43,526 bases of DNA from DAORIO01 sp964384645. GTDB taxonomy: Bacteria > Patescibacteriota > Minisyncoccia > Phycocordibacterales > UBA9973. Location: positions 1-43,526 of the forward strand of contig CAYLKL010000007.1 of assembly GCA_964384645.1 (NCBI GenBank), written 5' to 3'. The notes under the pieces were generated by a model. That model worked only from the letters and a program-made list of their open reading frames with translations, had not been told where the DNA came from and made no database searches. Positions 36,757 through 43,526 of this stretch are shown one piece after another; the stretch's first letter is position 1; the number at the start of each line of letters is the position of its first letter. The translations under genes were made by a program, and so were the position numbers.

Positions 36757-38139
36757 ATGAAAAATCTTATTGTGTTGAGTATTTTGCCTGATTTATCAGG
36801 TTCAGTGTCCGGGTTGTCAGCAGGTGTATTTGTTGTCATCGTGGCCATCATGGCCTTTCTTTACAGAACTGTTGTACCTACAAACATGGTGCATATTGTT
36901 CAATACAGAAAGAAAACAATCTCGTATGGAACAGGTCAGTCTGCTGGTAATGTATATTACAGATGGCCTGCATGGATTCCTTTTTTTGGGGTAACTTCTA
37001 TACATTTACCTGTTAGCAACTTCAATTTAAACTTCAAAGATTATGAAGCTTATGACAAAGACCGAGTACCTTTTGTTCTAGATCTAACGGCTTTCTTTCG
37101 TATTACTGATACAAATATCGCCGCTCAGCGTATTTCAAGTAAGACGGAGTTGGACAATCAGTTAACGTCTATTTTGCAAGGTGCAGTAAGAAAAATTCTT
37201 GCTTCGCACGACATAAATGCAATCATGACGGATCGCGCAACTTTTGGTAAACAATTTACAGAAGAGGTTCAACAAGAACTTCAAAACTGGGGTGTTGAAC
37301 CGGTAAAGAATATTGAACTTATGGATATTCGGGACGCAAAAGGATCATCGGTAATTGCAGACATTATGGCAAAGAAGAGTTCCCAAATAAATATGGAGAG
37401 CCGTATGGAAGTTGCTAAAAATAATAAAGAAGCAGAAATTGCAGAGGTTGTAGCTGCACGTGAAGTCGATGTAGAAAAACAAAATGCACTTGAGGTTGTC
37501 GGTAAACGAACTGCAGAAAAAGACAAGGCGGTAGGTATTGCTAAAGAGGTTTCTGAGCAAGAAATAAAAAATGAGCAAGCCAAAACTGCAGAAAAAGACA
37601 AGACTGTTGAGAAGATTAAATTGGTTCGTGATGCTGAAAATGCTAAAGAAGCAGCTATTGTTGAAGCGGATCAGGAAAAAGAAACAACAATCAGAATTGC
37701 TGATGGTAAACTTCAGGCCACAAAACTTGAAGCTCAGGGAATTGAAGCAAAAGGTAGGGCAGAAGGAGAAGCTGAAAAAGCAAAACAACTCGCTCCTGTT
37801 GAGGCTCAAATTAAATTAGCCAAAGAGATTGGTGGCAATCATAATTATCAAAGTTATCTGGTGTTACTTGAAGCTACTAAGGCGTATACTACAGTTGGTA
37901 CTGAACAAGCTAAAGCATTGCAAGATGCAGAAGTGAAAATCATTGCCAATGGTGGAAACGCTCAGGATGGAGTGAAAAATGCTCTTGATCTTTTTAGCAC
38001 AAAAGGAGGTTTCTCTATTGCTAGCATGCTTGAAGCATTGGAGGCAACACCGCAAGGGCAAAAGCTCGTTGATAGTCTTGGTGATTTGTTTGCTAAAAAA
38101 GAAAACACTGAAAACACTGATAGTAAAAAAGAAGCTTAA
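36757..38139 (+). CDS. Flotillin-like SPFH-domain membrane protein
   Basis: 460 residues from the ATG at 36757. Earlier in-frame ATGs at 36694 and 36703 lie inside the promoter and are rejected. One N-terminal membrane segment (about 19-38, AGVFVVIVAIMAFLYRTVVP) is followed by the SPFH/band 7 domain (VQYRKKTISYGTGQSAG, DLTAFFRITDTNIAAQRIS, VEPVKNIELMDIRDAKGSS). Then comes a long Glu/Ala/Lys-rich coiled coil (RMEVAKNNKEAEIAEVVAAR) typical of flotillins, and a Gly/Ser-rich end with SMLEALEATPQGQKLV. It likely organises membrane microdomains. Flanked by two versions of a YgjP-like 3' end, so the gene may have been inserted by recombination. Confidence 0.9.
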   Translation: MKNLIVLSILPDLSGSVSGLSAGVFVVIVAIMAFLYRTVVPTNMVHIVQYRKKTISYGTGQSAGNVYYRWPAWIPFFGVTSIHLPVSNFNLNFKDYEAYDKDRVPFVLDLTAFFRITDTNIAAQRISSKTELDNQLTSILQGAVRKILASHDINAIMTDRATFGKQFTEEVQQELQNWGVEPVKNIELMDIRDAKGSSVIADIMAKKSSQINMESRMEVAKNNKEAEIAEVVAAREVDVEKQNALEVVGKRTAEKDKAVGIAKEVSEQEIKNEQAKTAEKDKTVEKIKLVRDAENAKEAAIVEADQEKETTIRIADGKLQATKLEAQGIEAKGRAEGEAEKAKQLAPVEAQIKLAKEIGGNHNYQSYLVLLEATKAYTTVGTEQAKALQDAEVKIIANGGNAQDGVKNALDLFSTKGGFSIASMLEALEATPQGQKLVDSLGDLFAKKENTENTDSKKEA

Positions 38140-38154
38140 TTAGTTGCAGTGATC

Positions 38155-38180
38155 AAAGTCGACCCTTAGGGTCGACTTTT
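38155..38180 (+). terminator. Terminator of flotillin gene
   Basis: AAAGTCGACCC, loop TTA, GGGTCGACTTTTTTT; perfect stem. Confidence 0.9.
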
Positions 38181-38186
38181 TTTATT

Positions 38187-38255
38187 TTGCAAAAACTCAT
38201 AGCCCTTCAAATCCCGGATTATAAGGAGAGAAGAAGGCAAATAAGACTTTATTAA
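38187..38255 (+). pseudogene. 3' fragment of a second YgjP-like metallopeptidase gene
   Basis: In frame it reads LQKLIALQIPDYKERRRQIR then LY and TAA (38253-38255), matching the last 20 residues of the intact gene at 36148-36669 (VAQQIPDYKERRKQIRLF). Several codons differ silently (GAA/GAG, CGA/AGA), so it comes from a diverged homologue that had been under selection, not from a fresh duplication. Nothing upstream of 38187 continues the frame because the flotillin terminator sits there. Confidence 0.8.
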
Positions 38256-38283
38256 TATTAGACATGCTTTTTTTGACTTCATT

Positions 38284-38319
38284 TTACACGGAACTATTCG
38301 CTCGAATGGTTCGGTGTAA
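38284..38319. repeat. REP-like palindrome, copy 2
   Basis: TTACAC (38284-38289) ... GTGTAA (38314-38319), with inner ATTCG-CT-CGAAT and GGAAC/GTTC; one mismatch in the arm. It lies just upstream of the arsR -10 box, where the -35 region would be. Confidence 0.75.
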
Positions 38320-38339
38320 GAAATAAAAATAAAAAGGTG

Positions 38340-38345
38340 TAAAAT
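38340..38345 (+). promoter_or_regulatory. -10 box of arsR-like gene
   Basis: TAAAAT, 6 nt before the ATG at 38352. The palindrome copy 2 occupies the upstream region, where a regulator could bind. Confidence 0.5.
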
Positions 38346-38351
38346 ATTTGT

Positions 38352-38612
38352 ATGAAGCAATATGAAAAAATATTGAAAGCACTTGCCAACAAAAGAAGGT
38401 TGGAAATAATTAAATATTTAAAAATCAACAAAGAAGCGACGGTCGGCGATCTAGCAGACAAAATAAAAGTATCTATAAAGGCCACATCCAAACATTTAGC
38501 GATTCTCGCAAATGCTGGCGTTTTGGAAAGAGAGCACCGTAGTTCTTTTATTCTTTATTCGCTATCGCGCGAACTAGAGCCGGTCGCAAAAGCAGTTATT
38601 TTTTTGGTTTAA
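38352..38612 (+). CDS. ArsR-type winged-helix regulator
   Basis: 86 residues. Standard ArsR helix-turn-helix: YEKILKALANKRRLEIIKYL, TVGDLADKIKVSIKATSKHL, AILANAGVLEREHRSSFILY. No cysteine metal-binding motif (no CxCxxC) is present, so if it senses anything it is not by the usual ArsR thiol site. It probably represses its own promoter or a neighbour. Bracketed by two REP-like palindromes (38284 and 38631) and situated between gene fragments, so it may have arrived as a small cassette. The start is predicted to be leaderless. Confidence 0.88.
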   Translation: MKQYEKILKALANKRRLEIIKYLKINKEATVGDLADKIKVSIKATSKHLAILANAGVLEREHRSSFILYSLSRELEPVAKAVIFLV

Positions 38613-38630
38613 TTTATTTAGTTGATTTAG

Positions 38631-38668
38631 TATCCATGGAACCATTCGCTCGAATGGTTCCATGGATA
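38631..38668. repeat. REP-like palindrome, copy 3
   Basis: Perfect 18-bp arms (38631-38648 / 38651-38668; core CATGGAACCATTCG) around CT. Its right edge runs into TATAAT (38667-38672). Follows the arsR gene by 18 nt. Confidence 0.8.
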
Positions 38669-38675
38669 TAATGGA

Positions 38676-38861
38676 TTGGGTGGAATGGTGGGGGAAGGAA
38701 GGGGTGTGAATATAGAAAAAGTGCGAGCTTTAGCGGATGGATCTTCAATGCTTGGGCAAATGGCGCTAGGGCAGGGTCTAATAGACCAAATCGGCGATTA
38801 TGCGGATGTGAAGGAATATATAAAAGGGAAATACAATATCGAACCGGAGGTTTGTTGGTAG
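38676..38861 (+). pseudogene. C-terminal fragment of signal peptide peptidase SppA
   Basis: The frame reads VNIEKVRALADGSSMLGQMA, LGQGLIDQIGDYADVKEYIK and ends EPEVCW. This is the C-terminal end of SppA/S49 peptidases (xADGxxxxGxxAxxxGLIDxIG). The catalytic Ser and Lys parts are missing. The first residues (MGGMVGEGRG) are not SppA-like, so the gene is truncated, probably by recombination at or near palindrome copy 3. The remaining stretch to 38916 holds a TTGAAA-17-GATAGT candidate promoter (38871-38899) for the next gene. Confidence 0.8.
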
Positions 38862-38916
38862 GGGGTGGAATTGAAAAAAGTGTGGTTTTGTGGGATAGTT
38901 CTTAGTATTAAGCACT

Positions 38917-41586
38917 ATGAATCTAGTCCAACTACAAGAAAATCTTGAGAATTTAAGTCAAAACTTTTCAGAGCAAACGTTCATTTTTGATTTGCTTTCA
39001 GTGTATGAGTTGCCTAAAAGTACTATTTCTTTACTTTCTAAAAATCCATACAAATTATCTGGTAGAGATGATCAGATTATCCTCAAGAACAAAGTACTTT
39101 TTCATATAACAACACTCGAGGAAGATGAGCATGTTGCGATCGATGCACTTGCAAAAGATAAGTTCTCATACAAGTTTAACCCTCGATTTATTATCGTTAC
39201 GGATTTCGTAACGTTTTTGGCTATTGATACAAAAACAAAAGAAACACTCGATATTGAAATTAAAGATCTCGGCAAGCATTACGCTTTCTTTTTGCCTTGG
39301 TGCGGAATGGAAAAATCACAGCATGTAAATGAAAATCCTGCCGATATCCGTGCCGCCTACAAAATGGATAAGCTATATCAGGCAATTGTTACTGATGATC
39401 CTGATTACTATAAAAACAATTGCCATGATCTAAACATATTTCTCTCAAGACTTCTGTTCTGCTTCTTTGCGGAAGATACAGGTATTTTTCCTAAAGTTGG
39501 AATGTTTACCAACTCTGTGACTTCTCATACTCACGAAGACGGTAGCGAAATGGATACCTATTTTTCTACACTATTTGATGTTTTGAATACAAAAGATTCA
39601 GATCGATCAAAGTTTGCATCTCATTTTCTAGAATTTCCCTATGTAAACGGAGGTCTTTTTGAAACCAATATTAAGCTACCAACATTTACAGTGAACTCAC
39701 GGAAGTTGATTATTGAATGTGGAAAGCTGAATTGGGATTCTATCAATCCCGATATTTTCGGATCTATGATTCAGGCTGTTGTTCATCCAGGACAGCGTGA
39801 GAATCTTGGAATGCACTACACCTCCGTTCCAAACATAATGAAAGTGATTGAACCTCTCTTTTTAAATGATCTCTATACGGAACTAGAAAATTCAAAGAAT
39901 GATATCAAGAAACTCACAAAACTTCGTGAGCGAGTTTCAAAAATAAAAATCTTTGATCCAGCTTGTGGGTCAGGTAACTTTTTGATTATTTCTTATAAGG
40001 AACTTTCTAAGCTTGAATCAAAGATCATTAGTTATGCCAATGATCTTGGCCATCAGATGATGCCCTATTCGGGTGTATCGCTAAACTCATTTTATGGAAT
40101 TGAGATAGACGATTTTGCACATGAGATAGCTCGACTTTCATTATGGTTGGCACAACACCAGATGAACCAATACTTTGACGGAATGTTTGGAATCATGAAA
40201 GCAACACTCCCTCTTAAAGAAAGTGGAAAGATTGTATGTGCCAATGCAACACGGGCTACTTGGGAAGAAGTTTGTCCTCGCAAGGATCAAGTTGTGGGAG
40301 AATATGAAATCTATGTAGTGGGTAATCCACCATATCTTGGATCTAGAAACCAAGAAGATGAGCAAAAGGAAGATCTAAAAAATCTGTTTGTGAATGACTA
40401 CAAGAGTCTCGACTATATATCAGCTTGGTTTTATAAAGGTGCAAAATATGTTTCAGGTTATGAAAATATTAAACTAGCTTTTGTTTCGACAAACTCGATT
40501 TCTCAAGGAGAACAAGTTTCATTATTGTGGCCAAGAATCTTAGGTGAAGGTGTTGAAATATTTTTTGCGTATCAGTCTTTTAAATGGAAAAATCTTGCAA
40601 AAGGAAATGCAGGAGTTACTTGTGTAATTATTGGATTATCTAACCCTTCAAATCACCCTAAGTATATTTTCAATGATAACCAGTACTCTTTAGTTAAAGA
40701 AATTAATCCATATCTAAAAAATACAACAGTAATAAATGTTAGTAAGCGAAGTAGTCCCATTTCTGAATTACCAGAAATGACATATGGGAATATGCCTCTT
40801 GAAGGGAATTTTTTAAAACTAGATTTATCTGAAAAAGTTGAGTTAATAAATAAATATCCAAATTCAGCAAAATTTATTAGACCACTGATTGGTGGTAGTG
40901 AATTTATGAATGGGAATAGTAGATATTGTCTATGGATAGAAGATGCTGATTTAAATGAAGTAAATAAAATTCCAGATATAAAAAAGCGAATAGAGAGTGT
41001 TCGAAAATTTAGAGAGACTGGCGGAGATGTCGCAAGAACCTTAGCAGACAGATCTCACCAGTTTAGATATCGACATGAAGCTAAAAATCACTTCATAATC
41101 GTACCTTGCACATCTTCAGAAAATAGAGATTATATGCCTTGCGGTGTTTTTAATTCTAAATTCATCAGCCTTAACTCACTTCAAGTGATTTATGATTCAG
41201 ATCTGTATGTTTTTGGTGTATTAGTTTCTAAAATGCACATGACATGGGTGCGTGCTGTGGGAGGCAGACTGAAAACAGACCTAAGATACTCTTCTGCATT
41301 GTGTTACAACACTTTTCCTTTTCCAGATATAACGCCTAAACAAAAAGAATCACTTACTACCCATGTATACAATATTCTGGAAGAGCGCGAGAAATATCCA
41401 AGTAAAACAATGGCTGATTTATATGATCCAGACAAGATGCCAGATGGATTGCGGGAAGCTCACAAATATTTAGATCAAGCCATAGATCAGATATACCGAA
41501 GCAAACCGTTTGAAAGTGACGAAGATCGACTAGCTTACTTGTTCAAACTTTACGAAGAGATGATTACTAGAAAAACTAACCAATAA
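38917..41586 (+). CDS. MmeI-like adenine-specific DNA methyltransferase, nuclease motif apparently lost
   Basis: 889 residues. N-terminal domain (about 1-150) resembles that of type IIL/MmeI-like enzymes (EQTFIFDLLSVYELPKSTISL, then NPRFIIVTDFVTFLAIDT). At the place where relatives carry the PD-(D/E)xK ending VEHKS, it has KVLFHITTLEED, so the nuclease Glu and Lys seem missing. A helical spacer follows, then the methyltransferase: SAM motif FDPACGSGNFL (346-356), GIEIDDFAHEIARLSLWLAQ, and catalytic NPPY (470-473, VVGNPPYLGSRN), the gamma-class N6-adenine signature. Then come a target recognition domain and a C-terminal helical part (YNTFPFPDITPKQKESL). It probably methylates a short site, with cleavage supplied by partners. 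The helicase gene starts 4 nt after its stop. TAGTAT (38903-38908) is 8 nt before the ATG. Confidence 0.88.
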   Translation: MNLVQLQENLENLSQNFSEQTFIFDLLSVYELPKSTISLLSKNPYKLSGRDDQIILKNKVLFHITTLEEDEHVAIDALAKDKFSYKFNPRFIIVTDFVTFLAIDTKTKETLDIEIKDLGKHYAFFLPWCGMEKSQHVNENPADIRAAYKMDKLYQAIVTDDPDYYKNNCHDLNIFLSRLLFCFFAEDTGIFPKVGMFTNSVTSHTHEDGSEMDTYFSTLFDVLNTKDSDRSKFASHFLEFPYVNGGLFETNIKLPTFTVNSRKLIIECGKLNWDSINPDIFGSMIQAVVHPGQRENLGMHYTSVPNIMKVIEPLFLNDLYTELENSKNDIKKLTKLRERVSKIKIFDPACGSGNFLIISYKELSKLESKIISYANDLGHQMMPYSGVSLNSFYGIEIDDFAHEIARLSLWLAQHQMNQYFDGMFGIMKATLPLKESGKIVCANATRATWEEVCPRKDQVVGEYEIYVVGNPPYLGSRNQEDEQKEDLKNLFVNDYKSLDYISAWFYKGAKYVSGYENIKLAFVSTNSISQGEQVSLLWPRILGEGVEIFFAYQSFKWKNLAKGNAGVTCVIIGLSNPSNHPKYIFNDNQYSLVKEINPYLKNTTVINVSKRSSPISELPEMTYGNMPLEGNFLKLDLSEKVELINKYPNSAKFIRPLIGGSEFMNGNSRYCLWIEDADLNEVNKIPDIKKRIESVRKFRETGGDVARTLADRSHQFRYRHEAKNHFIIVPCTSSENRDYMPCGVFNSKFISLNSLQVIYDSDLYVFGVLVSKMHMTWVRAVGGRLKTDLRYSSALCYNTFPFPDITPKQKESLTTHVYNILEEREKYPSKTMADLYDPDKMPDGLREAHKYLDQAIDQIYRSKPFESDEDRLAYLFKLYEEMITRKTNQ

Positions 41587-41590
41587 TATT

Positions 41591-43526
41591 ATGAAAACAA
41601 TTCAAGTAGCAGAAGCAACATACGCACAAACAGGACAAAGCACCAAGCTTAATGAGTTTGGTATGCGTGAAATGCAGGCAAAAGCATTTGAGAAAAAAGG
41701 TGCTCAATACCTCCTATTGAAAGCACCACCTGCATCTGGAAAATCTAGAGCTTTAATGTTTCTTGCTTTAGACAAGCTGACTAATCAAGGAATCAAAAAG
41801 GTTATTGTTGCTGTCCCTGAAAAATCTATTGGTGGATCTTTCGGTGAGACCAATTTAACTCAAGGTGGCTTCTTTGCTGACTGGAAACCCAACGATAATT
41901 ACAACCTATGTACTCCAGGTCTCGATAACGCCAAGGGTAAGGTTGAGGCGTTTAAGAACTTTATGGATAACGATGAGAAGATTCTTATCTGCACTCACGC
42001 TACTCTTCGTTTTGCATGTGAACAAATCGAGGATACGAAGTTTAATGACATGCTTATTGCTATAGATGAGTTCCATCATGTTTCTGCTGATAAAGAAAGC
42101 AGTATTTTAGGACGAGTTCTACACGGAATAATGACGAACTCAAACGCACACATTATTGCTATGACGGGGTCGTATTTCCGTGGTGACGGTGTAGCTGTTT
42201 TGTTACCACAAGATGAGGCTAAGTTTCAAAAAGTAACTTACAACTACTACCAGCAGTTGAACGGCTATACATATTTAAAAACCTTGGGTATTGGATACCA
42301 CTTTTATCAAGGTAAATATACTTCGGCGATTGCTGAGGTTCTTGATACAAACAAGAAAACGATTTTACACATTCCAAATGTAAACTCTGGAGAATCTACC
42401 AAAGATAAACTCAATGAAGTTGATTTGATCTTGGATATTATCGGTGAGGTAGACCATCAAGATCGTGAGACTGGTGTTATCTATGTAAAGCGTGACGGTG
42501 ACGGAAAAATACTCAAGGTAGCAAATCTTGTAGATGATTCTGTTGATCGAGACAAGATTTCAAACTATCTCCGTACTATGAAAAAGGAAGAGGACATGGA
42601 TATTATTATTGCTCTTGGTATGGCGAAAGAAGGTTTTGACTGGCCGTACTGCGAACACGCTTTGACTGTCGGCTATCGTAGTTCGCTTACTGAGATCATT
42701 CAGATCATCGGTCGCTGTACTCGTGACAGTGCAAACAAAACCCATGCACAATTCACTAATCTTATTGCTCAACCTGATGCAAAAGACGGCGAGGTTAAAG
42801 TGTCAGTAAACAACATGCTCAAGGCGATCACTTGTTCTTTGCTTATGGAACAAGTTATGGCTCCGCACTATAACTTCAAACCACGATTTCCAAATGATGA
42901 CACCACTTTTACTCCAGGTGAAATAAAGGTAAATGGATTCAAAGCACCAAGTACGGATCGTGTTCGAGAAATTATTGAATCTGATATCAACGATCTCAAA
43001 GCTTCAATTCTTCAAGATGATCAAATGATTAAAGCGTTGCCTGGAAATGTTGATCCCGAGGTAATCAACAAAGTAATGATCCCAAAGATCATTCAGATGA
43101 AATACCCTGATCTAACAGATCTTGAAGTAGAGGAAGTTCGTCAACACGTTGTTGTTGATTCTGTAATTAAGAACGGAGAAATCAAAGAAGTTGGTGATAA
43201 GAAATTTGTTCGTATGGCAGGTCAGTTTGTGAATATTGATGATCTAAATATTGACCTTATCGACAGTATCAATCCGTTCCAAGAAGCTTTTGAGATTCTC
43301 TCAAAATCAGTGACTTCAAGTATCCTTAAGGTTATTCAAGATACAATTGATTCATCTCGAATCGAGATGACACCAGAAGAAGTTAAGATCCTATGGCCTA
43401 AAGCTAAGGAGTTCACAATACAAACAGGTCGAAAGCCAGACATATCTTCGTCTGACCCCCTTGAGAAGCGTTTGGCGGAAGCGGTACTGTACTTGAAGAA
43501 GCTCAAGGCTGAACAAATTCAAAATT
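41591..43526 (+). CDS. SF2 DEAD/DEAH-type helicase of the restriction locus, 3' end outside window
   Basis: At least 645 residues, open to the window end. Motif I is LKAPPASGKSRALMFLALDK (Walker A 45-52), motif II is AIDEFHHVSADKESS (D159-E-F-H, a DEAH variant), motif III is IIAMTGSYFRGDGVA and motif VI is IIQIIGRCTRDSANK (371-379). KEGFDWPYCEHALTVGYRSS is motif V-like. Such helicases use ATP to track along DNA and drive restriction in type I, III and ISP systems. The C-terminal visible part ends SDPLEKRLAEAVLYLKKLKA, a pattern I associate with a linker before a further (possibly nuclease) domain. It starts 4 nt after the methyltransferase stop, so the two form an operon; any nuclease would lie beyond 43526. 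Confidence 0.88.
   Translation, partial: MKTIQVAEATYAQTGQSTKLNEFGMREMQAKAFEKKGAQYLLLKAPPASGKSRALMFLALDKLTNQGIKKVIVAVPEKSIGGSFGETNLTQGGFFADWKPNDNYNLCTPGLDNAKGKVEAFKNFMDNDEKILICTHATLRFACEQIEDTKFNDMLIAIDEFHHVSADKESSILGRVLHGIMTNSNAHIIAMTGSYFRGDGVAVLLPQDEAKFQKVTYNYYQQLNGYTYLKTLGIGYHFYQGKYTSAIAEVLDTNKKTILHIPNVNSGESTKDKLNEVDLILDIIGEVDHQDRETGVIYVKRDGDGKILKVANLVDDSVDRDKISNYLRTMKKEEDMDIIIALGMAKEGFDWPYCEHALTVGYRSSLTEIIQIIGRCTRDSANKTHAQFTNLIAQPDAKDGEVKVSVNNMLKAITCSLLMEQVMAPHYNFKPRFPNDDTTFTPGEIKVNGFKAPSTDRVREIIESDINDLKASILQDDQMIKALPGNVDPEVINKVMIPKIIQMKYPDLTDLEVEEVRQHVVVDSVIKNGEIKEVGDKKFVRMAGQFVNIDDLNIDLIDSINPFQEAFEILSKSVTSSILKVIQDTIDSSRIEMTPEEVKILWPKAKEFTIQTGRKPDISSSDPLEKRLAEAVLYLKKLKAEQIQN

Overview
The window looks like a chromosomal segment of a small-genome, AT-rich bacterium of the Candidate Phyla Radiation (Patescibacteria, most likely Parcubacteria). 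This is an inference from several signs. Housekeeping proteins are shortened (a ProRS of about 418 residues, a UvrC of 403 residues without its C-terminal helix-hairpin-helix part). Biosynthetic genes are absent. Small orphan proteins are frequent, the lamin-tail, DoxX, DUF5667 and VirD4-like proteins are of the kind common in that group, and gene starts are very compact. The genetic code is the standard bacterial one: several genes end at UGA.

Layout. 1-2.6 kb: 3' part of dnaG, then rpoD with an unusual lysine-rich N-terminus. 2.7-5.7 kb: two thioredoxin-fold membrane-anchored proteins, a DUF378 protein and a GT2 glycosyltransferase. 5.7-8.0 kb: tRNA-Thr and the minus-strand rpsB-tsf operon with a structured leader. 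8.0-9.0 kb: an orphan gene, a REP-like palindrome and a long structured repeat. 9.1-12.1 kb: proS (one in-frame UGA), mreB, mreC. 12.2-22.8 kb: tgt-truB, uvrB, DoxX, uvrA and uvrC, with three orphan genes and a second copy of the structured repeat. 22.8-25.8 kb: a Ddl-like ATP-grasp ligase, a PH-domain protein, a peptidoglycan-binding exported protein and an orphan. 25.8-28.7 kb: a candidate structured ncRNA, two tRNA-Ala genes, and an ECF sigma factor with its DUF5667 membrane partner. 28.8-34.3 kb: VirD4/TraD-like ATPase, lamin-tail surface protein, NDH-2, family 4 uracil-DNA glycosylase. 34.3-38.2 kb: small helical proteins, two metallopeptidases, flotillin. 38.2-38.9 kb: a scrapyard holding a fragment of a second YgjP-like gene, an ArsR gene bracketed by two palindromes, and an sppA fragment. 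38.9-43.5 kb: a restriction/defence locus with an MmeI-like methyltransferase whose nuclease motif looks lost, followed 4 nt later by an SF2 helicase that runs off the window.

How the genes work together. Excision repair (UvrA, B, C) and base excision (UDG) cover DNA repair. MreB/MreC, the Ddl-like ligase and the peptidoglycan-binding protein belong to the envelope. DnaG/RpoD, RpsB/EF-Ts, ProRS, Tgt/TruB and the tRNAs form the information-processing core.

The most notable signals are these. (1) At least ten genes have a -10 box ending only 6-10 nt before the start codon, which predicts leaderless mRNAs, while the orphan genes have consensus promoters and short A-rich leaders without Shine-Dalgarno sequences. 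(2) A two-part repeat (long imperfect inverted repeat plus a 43-nt box) occurs twice in opposite orientation with diverged arms. (3) Three REP-like palindromes have changing outer arms but preserved pairing. (4) A single UGA sits at a conserved glycine of proS. (5) A candidate structured RNA of about 300 nt lies at 25.86-26.15 kb.
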